A stretch of 64,000 bases of DNA, taken from positions 17,795 through 81,794 of the forward strand of contig NW_027018102.1 of NCBI RefSeq assembly GCF_032854445.1, read 5' to 3'. Position numbers and translations under genes: made by a program. This DNA comes from Liolophura sinensis. Its lineage: Eukaryota > Mollusca > Polyplacophora > Chitonida > Chitonidae. Of this stretch, positions 11,201 through 23,641 are shown piece by piece (the stretch's first letter is position 1; every line of letters starts with the position of its first letter). The notes beneath the pieces are model-generated. The model did no database searches and was not told the DNA's origin. It was given only the letters and a program-made list of their open reading frames with translations.

Positions 11201-12796
11201 AGCCCATTTAACTCACCCAGCAAATGTCTTACTTCTAAGTCGAAGACAAACTCAATGTCTTTATCTACATGTAGAAAAACCACACCATTTGTATATAAAA
11301 AAAACACAAGGTACTTGATACAACCCGCTGTAAAAAGTACAATTGAACACTGACCCACATCAATAAGGTGCCAAAGGATGCGCAATTGGGCCAGGCATCT
11401 CCAGCTGTTGAAAAATTGCAAATTTCCTTGGTTTCCATGGAGTAAGAGCCGTTGCTGGGCACGTGATCTTGACATCATTGATTATTCATTTGTGGCTACA
11501 GCCAAAAGTATTGGTCGGAGAGCAACGCGGTTTGCACCATTCGATTTCTCGTCACAAAATACGTTGGATTAGCCTCTTACCAGCAGCATTGGAACAGTTT
11601 TTCCACTTTTGGATTTTTGCCTGGTCTTTTTGCTAATTGAAATCGGCTGCATTAACTATGTACAATCGCGACTGGTCATTACTATATTCAACTTTTCATT
11701 ATAAGTTATGTGCCCTTCGGTAGCCCAGACGACGTCAAATCTTTGGGCCAAGCCCATTTAACTCACCCAGCAAATGTCTTACTTCTAAGTCGAAGACAAA
11801 CTCAATGTCTTTATCTACATGTAGAAAAACCACACCATTTGTATATAAAAAGAACACAAGGTACTTGATACAATCCGCTGTAAAAAGTACAATTGAACAC
11901 TGACCCACATCAGTAAGGGGCCAAAGGATGCGCAATTGGGCCAGGCATCTCCAGCTGTTGAAAAATTGCAAATTTCCTTGGTTTCCATGGAGTAAGAGCC
12001 GTTGCTGGGCACGTGATCTTGACATCATTGATTATTCATTTGTGGCTACAGCCAAAAGTATTGGTCGGAGAGCAACGCGGTTTGCACCATTCGATTTCTC
12101 GTCACAAAATACGTCGGATTAGCCTCTTACCAGCAGCATTGGAACAGTTTTTCCACTTTTGGATTTTTGCCTGGTCATTTTGCTAATTGAAATCGGCTAC
12201 ATTAACTATGTACAATCGCGACTGGTCATTACTATATTTAACATTTCATTATAAGTTATGTGCCCTTCGGTAGCCCAGACGACGTCAAATCTTTGGGCCA
12301 AGCCCATTTAACTCACCCAGCAAATGTCTTACTTCTAAGTCGAAGACAAACTCAATGTCTTTATCTACATGTAGAAAAACCACACCATTTGTATATAAAA
12401 AAAACACAAGGTACTTGATACAACCCGCTGTAAAAAGTACAATTGAACACTGACCCACATCAATAAGGTGCCAAAGGATGCGCAATTGGGCCAGGCATCT
12501 CCAGCTGTTGAAAAATTGCAAATTTCCTTGGTTTCCATGGAGTAAGAGCCGTTGCTGGGCACGTGATCTTGACATCATTGATTATTCACTTGTGGCTACA
12601 GCCAAAAGTATTGGTCGGAGAGCAACGCGGTTTGCACCATTCGATTTCTCGTCACAAAATACGTTGGATTAGCCTCTTACCAGCAGCATTGGAACAGTTT
12701 TTCCACTTTTGGATTTTTGCCTGGTCTTTTTGCTAATTGAAATCGGCTGCATTAACTATGTACAATCGCGACTGGTCATTACTATATTCAACTTTT

Positions 12797-15488
12797 TCAT
12801 TATAAGTTATGTGCCCTTCGGTAGCCCAGACGACGTCAAATCTTTGGGCCAAGCCCATTTAACTCACCCAACAAATGTCTTACTTCTAAGTCGAAGACAA
12901 ACTCAATGTCTTTATCTACATGTAGAAAAACCCCACCATTTGTATGTAAAAAAAACAAAAGGTACTTGATACAATCCGCTGTAAAAAGAACAATTGAACA
13001 CTGACCCACATCAATAAGGTGCCAAAGGATGTGCAATTGGGCCAGGCATCTCCAGCTGTTGAAAAATTGCAAATTTCCTTGGTTTCCATGGAGTAAGAGC
13101 CGTTGCTGGGCACGTGATCTTGACATCATTGATTATTCATTTGTGGCTACAGCCAAAAGTATTGGTCGGAGAGCAACGCGGTTTGCACCATTCGATTTCT
13201 CGTCACAAAATACGTCGGATTAGCCTCTTACCAGCAGCATTGGAACAGTTTTTCTACTTTTGGATTTTTGCCTGGTCTTTTTGCGAATTGAAATCGGCTA
13301 CATTAACTATGTACAATCGCGACTGGTCATTACTATATTCAACTTTTCATTATAAGTTATGTGCCCTTCGGTAGCCCAGACGACGTCAAATCTTTGGGCC
13401 AAGCCCATTTAACTCACCCAGCAAATGTCTTACTTCTAAGTCGAAGACAAACTCAATGTCTTTATCTACATGTAGAAAAACCACACCATTTGTATATAAA
13501 AAAAAACAAAAGGTACTTGATACAATCCGCTGTAAAAAGTACAATTGAACACTGACCCACATCAATAAGGTGCCAAAGGATGCGCAATTGGGCCAGGCAT
13601 CTCCAGCTGTTGAAAAATTGCAAATTTCCTTGGTTTCCATGGAGTAAGAGCCGTTGCTGGGCACGTGATCTTGACATCATTGATTATTCATTTGTGGCTA
13701 CAGCCAAAAGTATTGGTCGGAGAGCAACGCGGTTTGTACCATTCGATTTCTCGTCACAAAATACGTCGGATTAGCCTCTTACCAGCAGCATTGGAACAGT
13801 TTTTCCACTTTTGGATTTTTGCCTGGTCATTTTGCTAATTGAAATCGGCTACATTAACTATGTACAATCGCGACTGGTCATTACTATATTCAACATTTCA
13901 TTATAAGTTATGTGCCCTTCGGTAGCCCAGACGACGTCAAATCTTTGGGCCAAGCCCATTTAACTCACCCAGCAAATGTCTTACTTCTAAGTCGAAGACA
14001 AACTCAATGTCTTTATCTACATGTAGAAAAACCACACCATTTGTATATAAAAAAACACAAGGTACTTGATACAACCCGCTGTAAAAAGTACAATTGAACA
14101 CTGACCCACATCAATAAGGTGCCAAAGGATGCGCAATTGGGCCAGGCATCTCCAGCTGTTGAAAAATTGCAAATTTCCTTGGTTTCCATGGAGTAAGAGC
14201 CGTTGCTGGGCACGTGATCTTGACATCATTGATTATTCATTTGTGGCTACAGCCAAAAGTATTGGTCGGAGAGCAACGCGGTTTGCACCATTCGATTTCT
14301 CGTCACAAAATACGTCGGATTAGCCTCTTACCAGCAGCATTGGAACAGTTTTTCCACTTTTGGATTTTTGCCTGGTCTTTTTGCTAATTGAAATCGGCTG
14401 CATTAACTATGTACAATCGCGACTGGTCATTACTATATTCAACTTTTCATTATAAGTTATGTGCCCTTCGGTAGCCCAGACGACGTCAAATTTTTGGGCC
14501 AAGCCCATTTAACTCACCCAACAAATGTCTTACTTCTAAGTCGAAGACAAACTCAATGTCTTTATCTACATGTAGAAAAACCACACCATTTGTATGTAAA
14601 AAAAACAAAAGGTACTTGATACAATCCGCTGTAAAAAGTACAATTGAACACTGACCCACATCAATAAGGTGCCAAAGGATGCGCAATTGGGCCAGGCATC
14701 TCCAGCTGTTGAAAAATTGCAAATTTCCTTGGTTTCCATGGAGTAAGAGCCGTTGCTGGGCACGTGATCTTGACATCATTGATTATTCATTTGTGGCTAC
14801 AGCCAAAAGTATTCGTCGGAGAGCAACGCGGTTTGCACCATTCGATTTCTCGACACAAAATACGTCGGATTAGCCTCTTACCAGCAGCATTGGAACAGTT
14901 TTTCTACTTTTGGATTTTTGCCTGGTCTTTTTGCGAATTGAAATCGGCTACATTAACTATGTACAATCGCGACTGGTCATTACTATATTCAACTTTTCAT
15001 TATAAGTTATGTGCCCTTCGGTAGCCCAGACGACGTCAAATCTTTGGGCCAAGCCCATTTAACTCACCCAGCAAATGTCTTACTTCTAAGTCGAAGACAA
15101 ACTCAATGTCTTTATCTACATGTAGAAAAACCACACCATTTGTATATAAAAAGAACACAAGGTACTTGATACAATCCGCTGTAAAAAGTACAATTGAACA
15201 CTGACCCACATCAATAAGGTGCCAAAGGATGCGCAATTGGGCCAGGCATCTCCAGCTGTTGAAAAATTGCAAATTTCCTTGGTTTCCATGGAGTAAGAGC
15301 CGTTGCTGGGCACGTGATCTTGACATCATTGATTATTCATTTGTGGCTACAGCCAAAAGTATTGGTCGGAGAGCAACGCGGTTTGCACCATTCGATTTCT
15401 CGTCACAAAATACGTCGGATTAGCCTCTTACCAGCAGCATTGGAACAGTTTTTCCACTTTTGGATTTTTGCCTGGTCTTTTTGCTAAT
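12797..15488. repeat. Multi-monomer block, copy 1 (units 24-28)
   Basis: The block carries in order: accccacc with gtgcaattgg (12930, 13030), ggtttgtacc (13731), caacccgc with an A7 run (14047-14090), aatttttgggcc with attcgtcgg and cgacacaaa (14489, 14811, 14851), then aaaagaacac. The same series recurs downstream. The first unit matches at a shift of 2750 bp and the remaining four (from about 13304) at 3300/3299 bp. Confidence 0.75.
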
Positions 15489-15546
15489 TGAAATCGGCTG
15501 CATTAACTATGTACAATCGCGACTGGTGATTACTATATTCAACTTT

Positions 15547-18500
15547 TCATTATAAGTTATGTGCCCTTCGGTAGCCCAGACGACGTCAAATCTTTGGGCC
15601 AAGCCCATTTAACTCACCCAACAAATGTCTTACTTCTAAGTCGAAGACAAACTCAATGTCTTTATCTACATGTAGAAAAACCCCACCATTTGTATGTAAA
15701 AAAAACAAAAGGTACTTGATACAATCCGCTGTAAAAAGAACAATTGAACACTGACCCACATCAATAAGGTGCCAAAGGATGTGCAATTGGGCCAGGCATC
15801 TCCAGCTGTTGAAAAATTGCAAATTTCCTTGGTTTCCATGGAGTAAGAGCCGTTGCTGGGCACGTGATCTTGACATCATTGATTATTCATTTGTGGCTAC
15901 AGCCAAAAGTATTGGTCGGAGAGCAACGCGGTTTGCACCATTCGATTTCTCGTCACAAAATACGTCGGATTAGCCTCTTACCAGCAGCATTGGAACAGTT
16001 TTTCTACTTTTGGATTTTTGCCTGGTCTTTTTGCGAATTGAAATCGGCTACATTAACTATGTACAATCGCGACTGGTCATTACTATATTCAACTTTTCAT
16101 TATAAGTTATGTGCCCTTCGGTAGCCCAGACGACGTCAAATCTTTGGGCCAAGCCCATTTAACTCACCCAGCAAATGTCTTACTTCTAAGTCGAAGACAA
16201 ACTCAATGTCTTTATCTACATGTAGAAAAACCACACCATTTGTATATAAAAAGAACACAAGGTACTTGATACAATCCGCTGTAAAAAGTACAATTGAACA
16301 CTGACCCACATCAGTAAGGGGCCAAAGGATGCGCAATTGGGCCAGGCATCTCCAGCTGTTGAAAAATTGCAAATTTCCTTGGTTTCCATGGAGTAAGAGC
16401 CGTTGCTGGGCACGTGATCTTGACATCATTGATTATTCATTTGTGGCTACAGCCAAAAGTATTGGTCGGAGAGCAACGCGGTTTGCACCATTCGATTTCT
16501 CGTCACAAAATACGTCGGATTAGCCTCTTACCAGCAGCATTGGAACAGTTTTTCCACTTTTGGATTTTTGCCTGGTCTTTTTGCTAATTGAAATCGGCTG
16601 CATTAACTATGTACAATCGCGACTGGTCATTACTATATTCAACTTTTCATTATAAGTTATGTGCCCTTCGGTAGCCCAGACGACGTCAAATCTTTGGGCC
16701 AAGCCCATTTAACTCACCCAGCAAATGTCTTACTTCTAAGTCGAAGACAAACTCAATGTCTTTATCTACATGTAGAAAAACCACACCATTTGTATATAAA
16801 AAAAACAAAAGGTACTTGATACAATCCGCTGTAAAAAGTACAATTGAACACTGACCCACATCAATAAGGTGCCAAAGGATGCGCAATTGGGCCAGGCATC
16901 TCCAGCTGTTGAAAAATTGCAAATTTCCTTGGTTTCCATGGAGTAAGAGCCGTTGCTGGGCACGTGATCTTGACATCATTGATTATTCATTTGTGGCTAC
17001 AGCCAAAAGTATTGGTCGGAGAGCAACGCGGTTTGTACCATTCGATTTCTCGTCACAAAATACGTCGGATTAGCCTCTTACCAGCAGCATTGGAACAGTT
17101 TTTCCACTTTTGGATTTTTGCCTGGTCATTTTGCTAATTGAAATCGGCTACATTAACTATGTACAATCGCGACTGGTCATTACTATATTCAACATTTCAT
17201 TATAAGTTATGTGCCCTTCGGTAGCCCAGACGACGTCAAATCTTTGGGCCAAGCCCATTTAACTCACCCAGCAAATGTCTTACTTCTAAGTCGAAGACAA
17301 ACTCAATGTCTTTATCTACATGTAGAAAAACCACACCATTTGTATATAAAAAAACACAAGGTACTTGATACAACCCGCTGTAAAAAGTACAATTGAACAC
17401 TGACCCACATCAATAAGGTGCCAAAGGATGCGCAATTGGGCCAGGCATCTCCAGCTGTTGAAAAATTGCAAATTTCCTTGGTTTCCATGGAGTAAGAGCC
17501 GTTGCTGGGCACGTGATCTTGACATCATTGATTATTCATTTGTGGCTACAGCCAAAAGTATTGGTCGGAGAGCAACGCGGTTTGCACCATTCGATTTCTC
17601 GTCACAAAATACGTCGGATTAGCCTCTTACCAGCAGCATTGGAACAGTTTTTCCACTTTTGGATTTTTGCCTGGTCTTTTTGCTAATTGAAATCGGCTGC
17701 ATTAACTATGTACAATCGCGACTGGTCATTACTATATTCAACTTTTCATTATAAGTTATGTGCCCTTCGGTAGCCCAGACGACGTCAAATTTTTGGGCCA
17801 AGCCCATTTAACTCACCCAACAAATGTCTTACTTCTAAGTCGAAGACAAACTCAATGTCTTTATCTACATGTAGAAAAACCACACCATTTGTATGTAAAA
17901 AAAACAAAAGGTACTTGATACAATCCGCTGTAAAAAGTACAATTGAACACTGACCCACATCAATAAGGTGCCAAAGGATGCGCAATTGGGCCAGGCATCT
18001 CCAGCTGTTGAAAAATTGCAAATTTCCTTGGTTTCCATGGAGTAAGAGCCGTTGCTGGGCACGTGATCTTGACATCATTGATTATTCATTTGTGGCTACA
18101 GCCAAAAGTATTCGTCGGAGAGCAACGCGGTTTGCACCATTCGATTTCTCGACACAAAATACGTCGGATTAGCCTCTTACCAGCAGCATTGGAACAGTTT
18201 TTCTACTTTTGGATTTTTGCCTGGTCTTTTTGCGAATTGAAATCGGCTACATTAACTATGTACAATCGCGACTGGTCATTACTATATTCAACTTTTCATT
18301 ATAAGTTATGTGCCCTTCGGTAGCCCAGACGACGTCAAATCTTTGGGCCAAGCCCATTTAACTCACCCAGCAAATGTCTTACTTCTAAGTCGAAGACAAA
18401 CTCAATGTCTTTATCTACATGTAGAAAAACCACACCATTTGTATATAAAAAGAACACAAGGTACTTGATACAATCCGCTGTAAAAAGTACAATTGAACAC

Positions 18501-18787
18501 TGACCCACATCAATAAGGTGCCAAAGGATGCGCAATTGGGCCAGGCATCTCCAGCTGTTGAAAAATTGCAAATTTCCTTGGTTTCCATGGAGTAAGAGCC
18601 GTTGCTGGGCACGTGATCTTGACATCATTGATTATTCATTTGTGGCTACAGCCAAAAGTATTGGTCGGAGAGCAACGCGGTTTGCACCATTCGATTTCTC
18701 GTCACAAAATACGTCGGATTAGCCTCTTACCAGCAGCATTGGAACAGTTTTTCCACTTTTGGATTTTTGCCTGGTCTTTTTGCTAAT
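15547..18787. repeat. Multi-monomer block, copy 2, with one extra monomer inside
   Basis: Bases 15547-16248 match the start of the 12.8-15.5 kb block, and 16604-18787 match the rest of it. Between them sits one unit of a different class (cagtaagggg, near 16313) that resembles units at 9711 and 11911. Either this unit was inserted into copy 2 or it was deleted from copy 1. The copies part company where gctaattgaaatcggctgc is replaced by gctaattaaaatcggctac. Confidence 0.7.
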
Positions 18788-19421
18788 TAAAATCGGCTAC
18801 ATTAACTATGTACAATCGCGACTGGTCATTACTATATTCAACTTTTCATTATAAGTTATGTGCCCTTCGGTAGCCCAGACGACGTCAAATCTTTGGGCCA
18901 AGCCCATTTAACTCACCCAGCAAATGTCTTACTTCTAAGTCGAAGACAAACTCAATGTCTTTATTTACATGTAGAAAAACCACACCATTTGTATATAAAA
19001 AAAACACAAGGTACTTGATACAATCCGCTGTAAAAAGTACAATTGAACACTGACCCACATCAATAAGGTGCCAAAGGATGCGCAATTGGGCCAGGCATCT
19101 CCAGCTGTTGAAAAATTGCAAATTTCCTTGGTTTCCATGGAGTAAGAGCCGTTGCTGGGCACGTGATCTTGACATCATTGATAATTCATTTGTGGCTACA
19201 GCCAAAAGTATTGGTCGGAGAGCAACGCGGTTTGCACCATTCGATTTCTCGTCACAAAATACGTCGGATTAGCCTCTTACCAGCAGCATTGGAACAGTTT
19301 TTCTACTTTTGGATTTTTGCCTGGTCTTTTTGCGAATTGAAATCGGGTACATTAGCTATGTACAATCGCGACTGGTCATTACTATATTCAACTTTTCATT
19401 ATAAGTTATGTGCCCTTCGGT
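18651..19421. repeat. Distant duplicate block, copy 2 (matches 4350-5120)
   Basis: This is the partner of the block near 4.35-5.12 kb. In the left copy the next unit carries tagctcag and agttcaatt; here the same pair appears two monomers later than expected (20521 and 20685). Two monomers have therefore been gained here or lost there since the duplication. Confidence 0.75.
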
Positions 19422-21061
19422 AGCCCAGACGACGTCAAATCTTTGGGCCAAGCCCATTTAACTCACCCAGCAAATGTCTTACTTCTAAGTCGAAGACAAA
19501 CTCAATGTCTTTATCTACATGTAGAAAAACCACACCATTTGTATATAAAAAAAACACAAGGTACTTGATACAATCCGCTGTAAAAAGTACAATTGAACAC
19601 TGACCCACATCAATAAGGTGCCAAAGGATGCGCAATTGGGCCAGGCATCTCCAGCTGTTGAAAAATTGCAAATTTCCTTGGTTTCCATGGAGTAAGAGCC
19701 GTTGCTGGGCACGTGATCTTGACATCATTGATTATTCATTTGTAGCTACAGCCAAAAGTATTGGTCGGAGAGCAACGCGGTTTGCACCATTCGATTTCTC
19801 GTCACAAAATACGTCGGATTAGCCTCTTACCAGCAGCATTGGAACAGTTTTTCTACTTTTCGATTTTTGCCTGGTCTTTTTGCTAATTAAAATCGGCTAC
19901 ATTAACTATGTACAATCGCGACTGGTCATTACTATATTCAACATTTCATTATAAGTTATGTGCCCTTCGGTAGCCCAGACGACGTCAAATCTTTGGGCCA
20001 AGCCCATTTAACTCACCCAGCAAATGTCTTACTTCTAAGTCGAAGACAAACTCAATGTCTTTATCTACATGTAGAAAAACCACACCATTTGTATATAAAA
20101 AAAACACAAGGTACTTGATACAATCCGCTGTAAAAAGTACAATTGAACACTGACCCACATCAATAAGGTGCCAAAGGATGCGCAATTGGGCCAGGCATCT
20201 CCAGCTGTTGAAAAATTGCAAATTTCCTTGGTTTCCATGGAGTAAGAGCCGTTGCTGGGCACGTGATCTTGACATCATTGATTATTCATTTGTGGCTACA
20301 GCCAAAAGTATTGGTGGGAGAGCAACGCGGTTTGCACCATTCGATTTCTCGTCACAAAATACGTCGGATTAGCCTCTTACCAGCAGCATTGGAACAGTTT
20401 TTCTACTTTTGGATTTTTGCCTGGTCTTTTTGCGAATTGAATTCGGCTACATTAACTATGTACAATCGCGACTGGTCATTACTATATTCAACATTTCATT
20501 ATAAGTTATGTGCCCTTCGGTAGCTCAGACGACGTCAAATCTTTGGGCCAAGCCCATTTAACTCACCCAGCAAATGTCTTACTTCTAAGTCGAAGACAAA
20601 CTCAATGTCTTTATCTACATGTAGAAAAACCACACCATTTGTATATAAAAAAACAAAAGGTACTTGATACAATCCGCTGTAAAAAGTTCAATTGAACACT
20701 GACCCACATCAATAAGGTGCCAAAGGATGCGCAATTGGGCCAGGCATCTCCAGCTGTTGAAAAATTGCAAATTTCCTTGGTTTCCATGGAGTAAGAGCCG
20801 TTGCTGGGCACGTGATCTTGACATCATTGATTATTCATTTGTGGCTACAGCCAAAAGTATTGGTCGGAGAGCAACGCGGTTTGCACCATTCGATTTCTCG
20901 TCACAAAATACGTCGGATTAGCCTCTTACCAGCAGCATTGGAACAGTTTTTCTACTTTTGGATTTTTGCCTGGTCTTTTTGCGAATTGAATTCGGCTACA
21001 TTAACTATGTACAATCGCGACTGGTCATTACTATATTCAACTTTTCATTATAAGTTATGTG

Positions 21062-21087
21062 CCCTTCGGTAGCCCCCTTCGGTAGCC
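21062..21087. repeat. 13-bp tandem duplication inside one monomer
   Basis: The 13-mer cccttcggtagcc is present twice in a row here and once in every other unit examined. It explains the 562-bp marker interval together with the A7 run of the same unit. It is a private event, useful as a unique anchor within the array. Confidence 0.9.
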
Positions 21088-23629
21088 CAGACGACGTCAA
21101 ATCTTTGGGCCAAGCCCATTTAACTCACCCAACAAATGTCTTACTTCTAAGTCGAAGACAAACTCAATGTCTTTATCTACATGTAGAAAAACCGCACCAT
21201 TTGTATATAAAAAAAACAAAAGGTACTTGATACAATCCGCTGTAAAAAGTACAATTGAACACTGACCCACATCAATAAGGTGCCAAAGGATGCGCAATTG
21301 GGCCAGGCATCTCCAGCTGTTGAAAAATTGCAAATTTCCTTGGTTTCCATGGAGTAAGAGCCGTTGCTGGGCACGTGATCTTGACATCATTGATTATTCA
21401 TTTGTGGCTACAGCCAAAAGTATTGGTCGGAGAGCAACGCGGTTTGCACCATTCGATTTCTCGTCACAAAATACGTCGGATTAGCCTCTTACCAGCAGCA
21501 TTGGAACAGTTTTTCTACTTTTGGATTTTTGCCTGGTCTTTTTGCGAATTGAATTCGGCTACATTAACTATGTACAATCGCGACTGGTCATTACTATATT
21601 CAACTTTTCATTATAAGTTATGTGCCCTTCGGTAGCCCAGAGGGCGTCAAATCTTTGGGCCAAGCCCATTTAACTCACCCAGCAAATGTCTTACTTCTAA
21701 GTCGAAGACAAACTCAATGTCTTTATCTACATGTAGAAAAACCACACCATTTGTATATAAAAAAAACAAAAGGTACTTGATACAATCCGCTGTAAAAAGT
21801 ACAATTGAACACTGACCCACATCAATAAGGTGCCAAAGGATGCGCAATTGGGCCAGGCATCTCCAGCTGTTGAAAAATTGCAAATTTCCTTGGTTTCCAT
21901 GGAGTAAGAGCCGTTGCTGGGCACGTGATCTTGACATCATTGATTATTCATTTGTGGCTACAGCCAAAAGTATTGGTCGGAGAGCAACGCGGTTTGCACC
22001 ATTCGATTTCTCGTCACAAAATACGTCGGATTAGCCTCTTACCAGCAGCATTGGAACAGTTTTTCCACTTTTGGATTTTTGCCTGGTCTTTTTGCTAATT
22101 TAAATCGGCTACATTAACTATGTACAATCGCGACTGGTCATTACTATATTCAACATTTCATTATAAGTTATGTGCCCTTCGGTAGCCCAGACGACGTCAA
22201 ATCTTTGGGCCAAGCCCATTTAACTCACCCAGCAAATGTCTTACTTCTAAGTCGAAGACAAACTCAATGTCTTTATCTACATGTAGAAAAACCACACCAT
22301 TTGTATATAAAAAAATTACAAGGTACTTGATACAATCCGCTGTAAAAAGTACAATTGAACACTGACCCACATCAATAAGGTGCCAAAGGATGCGCAATTG
22401 GGCCAGGCATCTCCAGCTGTTGAAAAATTGCAAATTTCCTTGGTTTCCATGGAGTAAGAGCCGTTGCTGGGCACGTGATCTTGACATCATTGATTATTCA
22501 TTTGTGGCTACAGCCAAAAGTATTGGTCGGAGAGCAACGCGGTTTGCACCATTCGATTTCTCGTCACAAAATACGTCGGATTAGCCTCTTACCAGCAGCA
22601 TTGGAACAGTTTTTCCACTTTTGGATTTTTGCCTGGTCTTTTTGCTAATTGAAATCGGCTACATTAACTATGTACAATCGCGACTGGTCATTACTATATT
22701 CAACTTTTCATTATAAGTTATGTGCCCTTCGGTAGCCCAGACGACGTCAAATCTTTGGGCCAAGCCCATTTAACTCACCCAACAAATGTCTTACTTCTAA
22801 ATCGAAGACAAACTCAATGTCTTTATCTACATGTAGAAAAACCACACCATTTGTATATAAAAAAAACACAAGGTACTTGATACAATCCGCTGTAAAAAGT
22901 ACAATTGAACACTGACCCACATCAATAAGGTGCCAAAGGATGCGCAATTGGGCCAGGCATCTCCAGCTGTTGAAAAATTGCAAATTTCCTTGGTTTCCAT
23001 GGAGTAAGAGCCGTTGCTGGGCACGTGATCTTGACATCATTGATTATTCATTTGTGGCTACAGCCAAAAGTATTGGTCGGAGAGCAACGCGGTTTGCACC
23101 ATTCGATTTCTCGTCACAAAATACGTCGGATTAGCCTCTTACCAGCAGCATTGGAACAGTTTTTCTACTTTTGGATTTTTGCCTGGTCTTTTTGCGAATT
23201 GAAATCGGCCACATTAACTATGTACAATCGCGACTGGTCATTACTATATTCAACTTTTCATTATAAGTTATGTGCCCTTCGGTAGCCCAGACGACGTCAA
23301 ATCTTTGGGCCAAGCCCATTTAACTCACCCAGCAAATGTCTTACTTCTAAGTCGAAGACAAACTCAATGTCTTTATCTACATGTAGAAAAACCACACCAT
23401 TTGTATATAAAAAAAACACAAGGTACTTGATACAATCCGCTGTAAAAAGTACAATTGAACACTGACCCACATCAATAAGGTGCCAAAGGATGCGCAATTG
23501 GGCCAGGCATCTCCAGCTGTTGAAAAATTGCAAATTTCCTTGGTTTCCATGGAGTAAGAGCCGTTGCTGGGCACGTGATCTTGACATCATTGATTATTCA
23601 TTTGTGGCTACAGCCAAAAGTATTGGTCG

Positions 23630-23641
23630 GAGATTTCATTC
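23630..23641. other. Private 13-bp net deletion inside one monomer
   Basis: The usual 17 bp between cggaga and attcg (gcaacgcggtttgcacc) are replaced by tttc, shortening this unit to 537 bp. It joins two frames into a longer but still spurious + strand ORF (23490-23822). It lies immediately before the 1.1-kb tandem duplication and may mark its left limit. Confidence 0.85.

Larger units (their letters stand above)
5121..21061. repeat. Subarray 2: units 10-38, caacccgc class and shuffled multi-monomer blocks
   Basis: Phase markers are at 5134, 5685, 6235, 6785, 7335, 7885, 8435, 8985, 9535, 10085, 10635, 11185, 11735, 12285, 12836, 13386, 13937, 14486, 15036, 15586, 16136, 16686, 17236, 17785, 18335, 18885, 19435, 19985 and 20535. 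The linked trio cattttgc + caacatttca + caacccgc defines a unit class at 6235, 8435, 10085, 11185, 12285, 13937 and 17236 (also 737 and 1287). The caacccgc variant is not seen after 17.4 kb. Another class carries cagtaagggg (9711, 11911, 16313). Units of different classes recur in partly repeated order. Confidence 0.85.
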
